Source: JAHEDH01 sp963753285
GTDB taxonomy: Bacteria > Actinomycetota > Acidimicrobiia > Spongiisociales > ZC4RG35
Assembly: GCA_963753285.1 (NCBI GenBank)
Contig: CAVWBT010000005.1
Location: forward strand, 362,790-426,789
Length of the DNA stretch: 64,000 nt
Reading direction: 5' to 3'
Shown: piece after piece, positions 53,265 to 61,248 of the stretch
How positions within the stretch are numbered: the stretch's first letter is position 1
Layout of the letters: each line of letters opens with the position of its first letter
Position numbers and translations under genes: made by a program
Notes under the pieces: generated by a model
The model's database searches: none
The model's input: the letters and a program-made list of their open reading frames with translations, nothing else
What the model was told of the DNA's origin: nothing

Positions 53265-54517
53265 TCCTGGAGATCGGAGAGCAGCGCCGACCGCTGAGCG
53301 GCGAGCTCCTCTGCGATGGACTCGAGGGCCTCACTCAGGTCGGCCTCGAGTGCGAGGACCGTCTGGTCGAGGTCGCCGACGGTCGCACCCGCCGCATCGA
53401 CGTCGCCCGCTCGTAGCGCATCGAGATAGGCGCTCTGCCATGCGGGCAGCCTCGCCGCCAACGCGTCGATCTCCTCACGGTGGGCGTCGAGTGCGTTCAC
53501 GTCCGGCAGGCTCGACGATGTGGCGATGAACCGAGACACCCACACCGCCGTCATCTCGGCGATGTCACCGAGCTCGGTGTTGTCGGCGGTGAGCGGATAC
53601 GCGGGTCGGTTGAACATCACGCCGATCGTCGCCACGTACGAGGTGGTCCTCGAGAGCTGCCGCGCGGTCGCGATCGATCGATCCGACAGCGAAACGGTCT
53701 CCGAGCGCAGATCCGCCCATTCGTCGGTCGTGGGAAGGTTCGAGGCGTGCCCGAACAAGGTGCGGGCGGCCGCGTCGATCGAGGTGGACGCTGCTGCGGC
53801 GGCGTCCCTGTCGCTCAGGGAACCGGTCGAGAGGTCGGCGATCACCGACTCGGCATCGCTCAACGCCCCCGACAGCACACTCGAGGAGTCGTCGATCTCG
53901 GCGAGGGTCGTCTCGACGGTGGCGTCGCCCCGACCGGCCAGGAACCACCCAGACGCGACGAGCAGTGCGATGCCGACGGTGAGGACCGTTCCGATGAAGA
54001 CACGTCTGGCCACCACCGAACCCTCGGTGTCGAGTTCTTGGATTGTCCAGCCGTCGATCTCGTCGTCGACCCGGTTCGCCGTCCACATCTGATCGATCAG
54101 ATCGTTGGTGGGTGCCAGGACGTGTCGGACGGGTGGACGCGACACGAGCTTCGGATGCTCCAACGTGGTCACGCCTGCGGCAGGTTGGCGATCGTCTGTC
54201 TGCGGTGCCTCGTCGACTCGGAGCGGCGCCGGTTGCGATGTCGGCGCCGACGGTTGGCGGACCGGTCTGAGATCCAGTTCTAGCTGGTCGAGCCGTTCGG
54301 AAACCGATGGGGTCGGCGTCGTGACGATCGGCAACTTCGTGTCTACATCCGGACCGGTCTCGCCGAGATGCCGCTTGGTGTGGCGGGAACTCCGGCCACG
54401 CAATCGCTTGCCCGATCCCTCACTGATCGTCGAAGGATCGATGCGGTGGTCGAGGAGGCAGCGACCGTCAACGACCGTTACCCGAGCCGAGCAATCGGTA
54501 CAGTACGCATGTGCCAA
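53261..54517 (-). CDS. Single-pass membrane protein with CxxC start and helical C-terminus
   Basis: 418 residues. It starts, from TTG 54517, with AYCTDCSARVTVVDGRCLLDH, a small zinc-ribbon-like patch. It then has a disordered Pro/Thr-rich stretch, a membrane helix near 175-195 (IGTVLTVGIALLVASGWFLAG) and a long alanine-rich helical outer domain. I do not recognise a family. It is divergent from dut with start codons about 50 nt apart, and convergent with nrdR by a 4-nt overlap. Confidence 0.75.
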   Translation of the reverse strand: MAHAYCTDCSARVTVVDGRCLLDHRIDPSTISEGSGKRLRGRSSRHTKRHLGETGPDVDTKLPIVTTPTPSVSERLDQLELDLRPVRQPSAPTSQPAPLRVDEAPQTDDRQPAAGVTTLEHPKLVSRPPVRHVLAPTNDLIDQMWTANRVDDEIDGWTIQELDTEGSVVARRVFIGTVLTVGIALLVASGWFLAGRGDATVETTLAEIDDSSSVLSGALSDAESVIADLSTGSLSDRDAAAAASTSIDAAARTLFGHASNLPTTDEWADLRSETVSLSDRSIATARQLSRTTSYVATIGVMFNRPAYPLTADNTELGDIAEMTAVWVSRFIATSSSLPDVNALDAHREEIDALAARLPAWQSAYLDALRAGDVDAAGATVGDLDQTVLALEADLSEALESIAEELAAQRSALLSDLQD

Positions 54518-54568
54518 GATTCCATCTCCGTGGTCGATCCGCCCGGATGCCCCACGAAATGTGCTGAC

Positions 54569-54997
54569 GTGCAGGTTACCTTCACTCGCCTCGATAGGGA
54601 ACTACCTGCACCAGAACCCGCCCGTCCCGGCGACGCCGGATTCGACCTTCGATCGACCGAGGATTTCGAGCTTCCGGCGGGTGGCCGGGCTTCGGTTCCG
54701 ACCGGGCTCGCCATTGCGTTCCCTCCTGGACACGCCGCGCTCGTCCTTCCGAGATCGGGCCTCGCCGCCCGACATGGCATCGGACTGGTCAATGCCCCCG
54801 GCCTGATCGACTCGGGCTATCGGGGTGAGATCCGGGTGCTGTTGGTCAATCACGGTGACGAGGCCGTCGAGATCAACCGCGGCGAACGGATCGCACAGCT
54901 GATGTTCGTCACCCTTGCGGATCCGACCTGGGAGGAGTCGGATTCTCTGCCGGACTCCGAGCGTGGCACCGGGGGGTTCGGGTCGACCGGTCAGTGA
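54569..54997 (+). CDS. dut: Deoxyuridine 5'-triphosphate nucleotidohydrolase
   Basis: A trimeric dUTPase of 142 residues that removes dUTP and supplies dUMP. Conserved motifs are PGDAGFDL, PRSGLAARHGI, GLIDSGYRGEI, RGERIAQLM and the C-terminal glycine-rich RGTGGFGSTGQ. GTG 54569 was chosen since it begins the fold (VQVTFTRLD). A longer start at ATG 54509 would overlap the divergent gene's start. Confidence 0.94.
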   Translation: MQVTFTRLDRELPAPEPARPGDAGFDLRSTEDFELPAGGRASVPTGLAIAFPPGHAALVLPRSGLAARHGIGLVNAPGLIDSGYRGEIRVLLVNHGDEAVEINRGERIAQLMFVTLADPTWEESDSLPDSERGTGGFGSTGQ

Positions 54998-55047
54998 GGA
55001 TGTCGTTTGGTGCAGTCGTTCGCGAGGGCGCTATCATCTCCCACTCT

Positions 55048-55123
55048 GCGGAAGTAGCTCAGCTGGTAGAGCGCAACCTTGCCAAGGTTGAGGCCGCGGG
55101 TTCGAGTCCCGTCTTCCGCTCCA
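55048..55123 (+). tRNA. tRNA-Gly(GCC), CCA encoded
   Basis: Acceptor GCGGAAG pairs CTTCCGC. Anticodon stem CAACC/GGTTG holds loop TTGCCAA with anticodon GCC. The T-arm GCGGGTTCGAGTCCCGT is standard, and CCA is present in the DNA. It is the first of three tRNA genes after dut. Confidence 0.95.
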
Positions 55124-55174
55124 GTGTCGATGTGTCGAGAGATGCGTGGTCATTGAAAGGTCCGTCAGGATCAC

Positions 55175-55245
55175 GGCGACGTGGCCGAGTGGTTAGGCAC
55201 GGGTCTGCAAAACCTGTTACCCCGGTTCAATTCCGGGCGTCGCCT
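55175..55245 (+). tRNA. tRNA-Cys(GCA)
   Basis: Acceptor GGCGACG pairs CGTCGCC. The anticodon loop CTGCAAA carries GCA, with T-arm CCCGGTTCAATTCCGGG. The short variable region fits the actinobacterial tRNA-Cys size of 71 nt. CCA is not encoded. Confidence 0.94.
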
Positions 55246-55260
55246 CGAATGTCAGTTCCC

Positions 55261-55332
55261 GGGCCCTTAGCTCAGCGGGAGAGCGCTTCCCTGACACGGA
55301 AGAGGTCACTGGTTCAATCCCAGTAGGGCCCA
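55261..55332 (+). tRNA. tRNA-Val(GAC)
   Basis: Acceptor GGGCCCT pairs AGGGCCC. The anticodon stem CTTCC/GGAAG holds CTGACAC with GAC. It is followed by a terminator and by two pseudo-tRNA copies that retain its T-arm and 3' acceptor strand. Confidence 0.94.
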
Positions 55333-55340
55333 CCCCGGAG

Positions 55341-55364
55341 AACCCCCGCACCGCGGGGGTTTCT
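55341..55364 (+). terminator. Rho-independent terminator after tRNA-Val
   Basis: AACCCCCGC-ACC-GCGGGGGTTT forms a nine-pair stem followed by T-rich sequence. A shortened copy recurs at 55445. Confidence 0.85.
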
Positions 55365-55438
55365 GGTGTGTTCAGCTGTGGAGAGCGGCTGTGTCGGGCA
55401 CGCAAGCAGGTGACTGGTTCGATCCCGGTAGGGCCCAC
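55365..55438 (+). pseudogene. Pseudo-tRNA copy 1, tRNA-Val-derived
   Basis: The 3' part (GACTGGTTCGATCCCGGTAG then GGCCCACC) matches tRNA-Val, and TTCAGC..GGAGAGC echoes its D-arm, but the anticodon arm is lost and the 5' acceptor strand no longer pairs. It is identical, at 101-bp spacing, to the copy at 55466. Confidence 0.75.
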
Positions 55439-55444
55439 CCAGGA

Positions 55445-55463
55445 GAACCCCCGCTCGGGGGTT
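55445..55463 (+). terminator. Second copy of the tRNA-Val terminator
   Basis: GAACCCCCG-CT-CGGGGGTTC lies between the two pseudo-tRNA copies, showing that the duplicated unit comprised a tRNA-like sequence plus terminator. Confidence 0.75.
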
Positions 55464-55465
55464 CT

Positions 55466-55540
55466 GGTGTGTTCAGCTGTGGAGAGCGGCTGTGTCGGGC
55501 ACGCAAGCAGGTGACTGGTTCGATCCCGGTAGGGCCCACC
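55466..55540 (+). pseudogene. Pseudo-tRNA copy 2, tRNA-Val-derived, abutting the MerR remnant
   Basis: Identical to copy 1 over the length of the unit. Its acceptor end (GGGCCCACC) runs straight into an in-frame MerR-family coding sequence at 55541, so this tRNA 3' end marks a recombination junction of the kind left by tRNA-targeting integrases. Confidence 0.75.
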
Positions 55541-55899
55541 CGAACGGCTATCGGGACTACGGAGACGAGACGGTGGATCGTCTGTCGTTCATTCGCGACG
55601 CTCAGGCGACTGGGCTGTCGCTCACCGAGATCGCCTCGATCCTCGATCTCAGAGGCCGTGGCGAGACAACGTGTGGACACGTGACTGAGCTTCTCGAGCG
55701 CCATTTGGCCGCCCTGGATGAGCATGTCGGAAGGCTCCAGAGAACTCGGTCGAAGCTCGCCGAATTGACAGAACGGGCGAATCGCCTGGATCCTGCGGAG
55801 TGTGTAGATCCGATCCGGTGCCAGACGATCGCCCGCGGGCTCGCCGATTCGGACATCTCGGTGAAGATCCATTCTGCCCCCGCCGAACACCGGCACTGA
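55541..55899 (+). pseudogene. MerR-family metal-responsive regulator lacking its DNA-binding domain
   Basis: The reading frame starts at NGYRDYGDETVDRLSFIRDA, which is the point about 35-40 residues into MerR proteins just after the winged helix. The dimerisation helix and C-terminal cysteines (TTCGH, CVDPIRC) are intact, resembling copper- or zinc-type members. The helix-turn-helix is replaced by pseudo-tRNA sequence, although the frame is open from GTG 55492, so a fusion ORF of 135 codons exists. Remnant of a heavy-metal resistance gene set. Confidence 0.8.
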
Positions 55900-56019
55900 G
55901 TCGCCCGGCAGAGTCTGAAGCGCCCGATCCCTCCCTGGAGTGAGCCACGCCAGTGGACATTCGGAGACCGATGCCGCTCGCAACTCTCGGCTGTCCACGG
56001 GATTTCGCTGAGAAGACAC

Positions 56020-56051
56020 TTGACCTTCCATTCGGATGGAAGGTGTACGGT
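56020..56051 (+). promoter_or_regulatory. CueR/MerR-type copper promoter with operator
   Basis: A -35 TTGACC (56020) is followed by a perfect palindrome with arms ACCTTCCAT and ATGGAAGGT around TCGG, and a -10-like TACGGT at 56046, a 20-bp spacing. Overlong spacing with a palindrome between the hexamers is characteristic of MerR-family promoters, and CCTTCC/GGAAGG arms resemble copper-export operators. It points toward the truncated P-ATPase, about 150 nt downstream. Confidence 0.75.
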
Positions 56052-56175
56052 CTCTCCTTTGTCTACCAGGGTTCTCGGCGTTCGAGCGGGAGCTCGATTG
56101 CTTCTGGATCACGTTTGGTCCGCGTCTGGTGCGCGCGTGATGCGCTTCTTGCCTTTCGAGGCGGTCGGTGTGCAC

Positions 56176-56203
56176 GCCGCGGGGGTTCTCGTGTGATCAG
56201 CTG
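56176..56203 (+). repeat. Third fragment of the tRNA-Val downstream repeat
   Basis: The string GCGGGGGTTCT..GTGTG.TCAGCTG matches the terminator and 5' end of the pseudo-tRNA units (55351 and 55453 onward) with a few changes. It immediately precedes the beheaded P-ATPase, as copy 2 precedes the beheaded MerR gene. Confidence 0.6.
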
Positions 56204-56898
56204 CACTGGTCTCTGAACGGGACCTGGACACCAGCAGGCTCGACGCGGCAACTGAGGAGTGGGTCGCCCGCGGCGCGGCGGTTCTGTACGTGGTGGCCGA
56301 AGGTGAGGTCCTCGGGGCGCTGGCTCTGGAGGACGAAGTCCGGGAGGAGTCTCGCCAGGCGGTCGATCGGCTGCACCGGCTCGGAGTGCGGGTGGCGATG
56401 ATCACCGGTGACGCCCAACAGGTGGCGGATGCCGTCGCTGTCGATCTCGGCATCGACGAGGTCCTGGCCCAGGTCCTCCCCGAGGACAAACACTCGAAGG
56501 TCGAAGAGCTGCAGCGACGCGGCAATCGGGTGGCGATGGTCGGCGATGGCGTCAACGATGCTCCCGCTCTCGCCCAGGCTGACGTGGGGATTGCGATCGG
56601 GGCGGGTACCGACGTTGCCATCGAATCGGCCGGGATCGTGCTCGCCTCCGACGATCCGCGTGGCGTGGTTGGGATTCGAAGGCTCTCTCAGGCGGGGTAC
56701 CGCAAGATGGTGCAGAATCTGGGCTGGGCCGCCGGCTACAACGTGATCGCCATCCCCCTCGCCGCCGGGGCGTTGGCATGGGCGGGTTTCGTGTTGCCAC
56801 CGGCCGCCGCGGCGGCGCTCATGAGCGCCTCCACCGTGATCGTCGCCGCCAACGCCCAATTGCTCCGCAGGGTGGACCTCTCTCGGACGGAGGGATGA
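56197..56898 (+). pseudogene. C-terminal third of a copper-type P1B-ATPase
   Basis: The frame opens at 56197 without a sensible start and encodes the end of the nucleotide-binding/P domain: MITGDAQQVADAVA, MVGDGVNDAPALAQADVGIAIG, then the last two membrane helices. The metal-binding domain, CPx membrane helices and the DKTGT phosphorylation site are missing. A GTG at 56290 could start translation, but such a product could not pump metal. It is a relic of a copA/ctpV-like gene driven by the promoter at 56020. Confidence 0.85.
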
Positions 56899-57219
56899 TC
56901 TGAAGTGGGGGCCGGGTCGGGCCCTGCTGTGCCCGACCCGCCCCGGCTCCGTTGCCGGACGACCACGGGTCGTATCAACGAGCGCGGACCTTCACAGGGT
57001 GATGTTGCAGCCGGCCGTCAACTTGCCGCGCTCGCTCGACAGCTGCTCATGTATACGACACACCAGGATCGCGGGTCGCCAGTCCGACTCTGTTGGCTGA
57101 GTTGGAGTAACCGCCGGCACTGCCAACGGGCAGAGCGCCAGCAACGCAGATCGCCGGATCCCGGTCGGCAAAACGCCGGAGCCATGACCACGCATGGCGG
57201 CACTCCGAGGATCGGTCGG
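56899..57219. other. Intergenic region with one terminator, no gene seen
   Basis: A strong hairpin GGGTCGGGC/GCCCGACCC (56914-56939) with 8-nt loop ends the P-ATPase relic. The remaining bases hold only short, unconvincing ORFs on the minus strand. This is probably decayed island DNA. Confidence 0.5.
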
Positions 57220-57558
57220 TCAGTGGTTGAGAAGCGTCTTGATGACGGCGGTGGTCTGGTTGCTGATGTCTGGTCCTACGGCGCCGAGGCGATGGACGAG
57301 CCGGTTGCGGTTGATCGACCGGATCAGCTCGCATTGGATGTAGCTGGTGGTGTCGAGGCCGGTGTCGGCGCTGGCCTCGACCTCGATATGCATGGAGAGG
57401 CCGCGCCGGGCCGTGGTCAGCGGTACGACGATCACGAACGGAAACCCGGGACCGAACGTGTCGGGGGGACCGAGGATCAGTGCAGGACGGTGCGCGGCCG
57501 GCTCACCGGGATAGGGATCGCCGAAGTCGACGAGCCAGAGATCATCAACCGATGCCAT
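57220..57558 (-). CDS. MazF/PemK-type endoribonuclease toxin
   Basis: A 112-residue toxin of the MazF/PemK SH3-barrel family, cutting mRNA in the cytoplasm. The sequence reads DLWLVDFGDPYPGEPAAHRPALIL, then FPFVIVVPLTT, and SYIQCELIRSINRNRL, covering the conserved Arg and Ser/Thr active-site region. ATG 57558 lies within the end of the antitoxin gene (14-nt overlap), typical of TA operons. Confidence 0.87.
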   Translation of the reverse strand: MASVDDLWLVDFGDPYPGEPAAHRPALILGPPDTFGPGFPFVIVVPLTTARRGLSMHIEVEASADTGLDTTSYIQCELIRSINRNRLVHRLGAVGPDISNQTTAVIKTLLNH

Positions 57559-57781
57559 CGGACACCGACGTTTCATCCGCCTCGGCGAGGTAGGCCTGCC
57601 ATGCCTGAGGGTCCTCTCGAAGATCGGCAAGCTCGGCGGCCACTTGATGGGCGAAGCGTTGCCGTCGGAGCGCTTCGGTGGCATCACGGACCGTTTCGAT
57701 GAGCGAGGCGCCGGTCGCTTGGCTCAGGGCGAGGAGGCGGGCGTGGGTATCGGTATCCACGCGAATCGTTGTCGTTCCCAT
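57545..57781 (-). CDS. MazE-like ribbon-helix-helix antitoxin
   Basis: A 78-residue antitoxin. The N-terminal RHH motif is TTTIRVDTDTHARLLALSQ, and the acidic C-terminus (EDPQAWQAYLAEADETS) would block the toxin. TAGACT lies 6 nt before the ATG (leaderless), and a directly repeated GTCTACA (57789, 57811) in the promoter is a candidate site for autoregulation by the complex. Confidence 0.85.
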   Translation of the reverse strand: MGTTTIRVDTDTHARLLALSQATGASLIETVRDATEALRRQRFAHQVAAELADLREDPQAWQAYLAEADETSVSDGIG

Positions 57782-58098
57782 AGCATCAGTCTACATAATG
57801 CATGCGCCATGTCTACAACCTTGGTTGCTTCCCTTTGAGCGCACGCAGATCGCCAAATCGGCTACACGAACGAGCATTCACCCGAGTGTCCGGGAACGGC
57901 ACCTCCAGGGTGGGTCAGCCTGTGGAACAGCATCTCCGTACGAAGGAGGACCCATGGGTTGGTACGGCTAGGAGACCGCAGATTACGACGAACCGATAAC
58001 CCCTCTCTGTCAGGCAGGGCTTGACCTCGGCTCTTGTCGTCTCCGGTCTGGAGAGCGCCTGGACAGGGTTGGCTTGATCGCAATTGGGCCTTGGTTCT
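57782..58098. other. Intergenic region upstream of mazE, no gene seen
   Basis: The left end holds the toxin-antitoxin promoter. The rest contains several short ORFs without ribosome sites or recognisable sequence, and no hairpin of note. Confidence 0.45.
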
Positions 58099-58272
58099 TC
58101 ATCCGAACATGACGTACGCGATCCCCGCCGCCACGGCGACGAAGGTGGCCAGAAACACAAACGCGATCAGGAAGTCACGGGGGCGCTCGAGGCCCGACAG
58201 CTCGACGCCCATCTTCTGTTTCCAGCCCGAGGGCTCAGGCTCAGTGGGAGGTCTCCGGTCCGTCATTCCCAT
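58099..58272 (-). CDS. Small membrane protein, 57 aa
   Basis: It begins MGMTDRRPPTEPEPSGWKQK and ends with one membrane helix (FLIAFVFLATFVAVAAGIAYVMFG). ATG 58272, or ATG 58266 two codons later, follows a GAGAGATGGGA purine stretch. The function is unknown. It is divergent from the first histidine kinase gene. Confidence 0.6.
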   Translation of the reverse strand: MGMTDRRPPTEPEPSGWKQKMGVELSGLERPRDFLIAFVFLATFVAVAAGIAYVMFG

Positions 58273-58430
58273 CTCTCGATCGAGTCGGCATGTTGTACCG
58301 GCCGAGCATAGGAAGGTCTGTTGGGATCGGCTGGAGATTGCATGTCTGTTGGGGTTCGACCGCTTGGTGATCTGGGAGTGCCGGCTTCGGGTTGCCTTAT
58401 CAACTGAGGTCGGGTGCCGACTTGGTCGGT

Positions 58431-59537
58431 ATGAGCTCCCAACCATCTACAGGGGTTGGCGGATCCACCGCTTCGCGCAAGGCGATCGTGGTCGCTGTGA
58501 GCACGCTCGGCTACGCGATCGTGCTGCTCGCCGGCTATCCGTGGATCGGCCCCAACGTGCTGTCGATCTCGTTCGTGCCGGTGGCTGCGGCCGCCTGGGT
58601 GTACGGGCTCCGGGGCGGCACGCTCGCAGCGTTGATTGCGCTTCCGGTGAACGCGTTGTTGCTGGCCATGGCCGGTGAGTCGCAGATCTTCGACCTCACA
58701 CTCGGCCACAGGGGCATCAGCGGCCAGCTCGTGCTGTTCGCGACGGCGCTCGTCACGGGCTTCCTGCACGACCGTTCCTCCCGATTGAACGAGGAGCTCG
58801 AGCGGGGAAGAGCGGCTCAGGCCCAGCTCGAGGAGTTGATCGAGGCGAAGGACCGCTTCCTGGCCAGTGTCAGCCACGAGCTTCGAACACCGCTGACGTC
58901 GGTGTTCGGATTCAGCGCGATCCTCGCCCAAGAGTGGCCGACGATGTCCGGCGAGGAGATCGAGGAGCTGGCAGGGGCGATCGAAGAGCAGTCTGCGGAG
59001 GCAGCGCATCTGATCGAAGACCTCCTGGTGGCTGCCCGTGCCGATCTGAAGGGCTTGCAGCTCCACCTCGAGTCGTTCCCGCTCGGTGAACAAGCCGAGG
59101 CCGTCACCATGAGTATTCCAGCGGCCTACGACCGCCACATCGAAGTGGATGACGATGGGGCGCACGTGTACGCAGACCCGGTCCGAGTTCGCCAGATCGT
59201 CCGCAATCTGATCGCCAACGCGGTGCGCTACGGCGGTCCCAGCGTCTGTGTGCGTGTGCGGGGCGAACGTGGCGTCGCCTCGATCGACGTCATCGACGAC
59301 GGGCCCGGAATCCCCGAGTCGGAGATCGAACGCATCTTCCAGCCGTACTACTCGCTCGACGACGAGCGCAGCAAGCCCGGATCCGTCGGTGTCGGGCTCT
59401 CGGTATCGCGTCAACTGGCTGCCCTGATGGATGGGGATCTCACATACCGACAGGACGGCGAAGGCTGTGTCTTCTCGTTGACCCTTCCACTCGCCTCACG
59501 CGCCGCTCCGGCGCCCGTGGACGCGGCCAAGCACTGA
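58431..59537 (+). CDS. Membrane sensor histidine kinase with MASE1/DUF4118-like N-terminus
   Basis: A 368-residue orphan kinase. Four short membrane helices (about 17-120) of the KdpD/DUF4118 type come first, then HisKA with phospho-acceptor H in SVSHELRTPLTSV near 157, and HATPase with NLIANAVRYGG, DDGPGIP and GVGLSVS. No receiver gene is adjacent. Its kinase core closely resembles that of the convergent kinase 27 nt downstream, suggesting an old duplication. Confidence 0.92.
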   Translation: MSSQPSTGVGGSTASRKAIVVAVSTLGYAIVLLAGYPWIGPNVLSISFVPVAAAAWVYGLRGGTLAALIALPVNALLLAMAGESQIFDLTLGHRGISGQLVLFATALVTGFLHDRSSRLNEELERGRAAQAQLEELIEAKDRFLASVSHELRTPLTSVFGFSAILAQEWPTMSGEEIEELAGAIEEQSAEAAHLIEDLLVAARADLKGLQLHLESFPLGEQAEAVTMSIPAAYDRHIEVDDDGAHVYADPVRVRQIVRNLIANAVRYGGPSVCVRVRGERGVASIDVIDDGPGIPESEIERIFQPYYSLDDERSKPGSVGVGLSVSRQLAALMDGDLTYRQDGEGCVFSLTLPLASRAAPAPVDAAKH

Positions 59538-59564
59538 AGTCGACGACATCGCCGTGTCGATGAG

Positions 59565-60776
59565 CTATGCAGAGGCTCCGACGGCCAGCGCGGGAACCAT
59601 CGGGAGTGTCAGCTCGAAGACGCTGAGGCCGTTCTCATACCGATACGTCAGCGTTCCTCCCATCTTCTCGGCGAGGAGTCGAGAGATGGGCAGGCCGAGT
59701 CCGGCGGAGGAAGCCACGTAGTTGGCGTTCGATGCCTGATGGAACCGCTCGAAGATGTGCTCTCGTTCGCTGGTGGGAACCCCGGGTCCGTTGTCGGCGA
59801 CGGTGAGGTGACAACCGTCGTCTCGCTGGTGGGTCTCGAGGATGATCTCCGGTCCGCCGTAGCGAACGGCATTCGTGAGCAGGTTTCTGATGATCTGCCG
59901 GATGCGTGCGGGGTCGCCTGAGGCGAAGCACTGGGTGCCCGCCACCGAGATCGAGCCGGCCACGGCGACGGAGACGTCCTCGAGTGCGAGCGAGACCTGG
60001 GTTGCGAGGTCGACGGGGACGGTTTCGACGTTGAGCGAGTCCGCCTCGGCCCGGGCGGCGATCAACAGATCGTCGACCAGGTGCTGGAGATCGCCCGCCT
60101 GACGTCCCAGCCGGTGGACGATCTCTGCCCGCTCTTCGGGATCGAGGTCCTCGTTGAGGAACTCGATGAACCCGATGATCGCCGTGAGTGGGGTGCGGAG
60201 CTCATGGCTGACGGTCCCCATCAGCACCTCCCGGAGGCGAGATGCCTCCTCGAGGGCGGCCTGCTGTTCCCGCAGCTCCCGGACGGTGCGACGGAGCTCG
60301 AGCAACGCCATGACCTGGACGGACAGCGCTTGCAGCGATGCGAGCTGGTCTTCGGTCAACACACGTGGCCGGCGGTCGATGACACACAGGGTTCCCAGCG
60401 CCGACCCGTTGGCGGTGACGAGCGGTGCACCCGCATAGAACCTGATGTTCGGGTCGCCGGTGACCAGCGGATTCGCCATGAACCGTTCGTCGGTCGACGC
60501 GTCCTTGACGATCATGATCTCGTCGGGCTCGTTGATGGCGTGGGCGCAGAAGGCGAGGTCGCGGTGGGTTTCGCCCACGTCGAGGCCGACTCGACTCTTG
60601 AACCACTGGCGGTCCTCGTCGACGATGCTGACGAGCGCGATCGGCACGCCGCAGATCTGAGACGCCAGGAAGGTGATCGAGTCGTAGGTGGCCTCGGGCA
60701 GCGTGTCGAGGATGTCGAGCTCACGGAGCTCGTCGAGCCGCGCTGCTTCGTTGGATGGGACAGGTGGTGTGGGCAT
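59565..60776 (-). CDS. GAF-domain soluble sensor histidine kinase
   Basis: A 403-residue kinase: an N-terminal GAF domain (LDILDTLPEATYDSITFLAS, FCAHAI, LGTLCVIDRRPR), a short coiled coil, HisKA with GTVSHELRTPLTAI, then HATPase with NLLTNAVRYGG, DNGPGVP and GLGLPIS. ATG 60776 lies at the start of the GAF-type sequence (SNEAARLDELRELDILDT). No membrane segment is present. It is convergent with the membrane kinase. Confidence 0.92.
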   Translation of the reverse strand: MPTPPVPSNEAARLDELRELDILDTLPEATYDSITFLASQICGVPIALVSIVDEDRQWFKSRVGLDVGETHRDLAFCAHAINEPDEIMIVKDASTDERFMANPLVTGDPNIRFYAGAPLVTANGSALGTLCVIDRRPRVLTEDQLASLQALSVQVMALLELRRTVRELREQQAALEEASRLREVLMGTVSHELRTPLTAIIGFIEFLNEDLDPEERAEIVHRLGRQAGDLQHLVDDLLIAARAEADSLNVETVPVDLATQVSLALEDVSVAVAGSISVAGTQCFASGDPARIRQIIRNLLTNAVRYGGPEIILETHQRDDGCHLTVADNGPGVPTSEREHIFERFHQASNANYVASSAGLGLPISRLLAEKMGGTLTYRYENGLSVFELTLPMVPALAVGASA

Positions 60777-60984
60777 GCGCTCGTTCCGCCGGATGGCCGG
60801 TGGTCGGGACCGTTCCTTGCGTGGTGTGGTCGTTTCGTCGGCAGCCCGGAGCCACCGCATAAGCGGAAATGTGCGGCGGAAGTCGAGCGGGGAGTGTCGG
60901 GGCGATGTCTCGTCCTCGCAGCTGATCCGGACGCGCCGAGAGGGCGGTTGCCCGCCCTCTCGAACGCTTCGGGTTGGGATGGTT

Positions 60985-61200
60985 TCAGCTGCCGCCGAAC
61001 ATTCCCTTGAGCTTGTCGGCTGCGCCACCGATGGCGTCGGAGATGCCGTCGGCGTTGCCGCTGAGAAAGCCGTCGATCTGTCCGGCGATCGGTGCCGGCA
61101 GCTTGTCCTTGATGAAGTCGACTGCCGCCTGGGCTGCGCCGGCTGCCTTGTCGGCCGGCAGGCCGGTCTTGTCGGCGATCGCCTGAATGAGTTCGTCCAC
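60985..61200 (-). CDS. Small helical protein, 71 aa
   Basis: It starts at GTG 61200 after a strong AGGAGGGAAC site. The sequence DELIQAIADKTGLPADKAAGAA and KLPAPIAGQIDGFLSG reads like the short DUF937/DUF2267-type helical proteins; the tail is Gly-rich (GGAADKLKGMFGGS). The function is unknown. Confidence 0.75.
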   Translation of the reverse strand: MDELIQAIADKTGLPADKAAGAAQAAVDFIKDKLPAPIAGQIDGFLSGNADGISDAIGGAADKLKGMFGGS

Positions 61201-61248
61201 GTTCCCTCCTGGGTCGTTGCTCGAAGGCAACCGTAGCCGGATGCCGGT

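Noticed and set aside
55365..55540. Two further functional tRNA genes
   Set aside because: The 5' acceptor strand does not pair with the 3' end and no anticodon stem forms, so they are pseudo-tRNAs.
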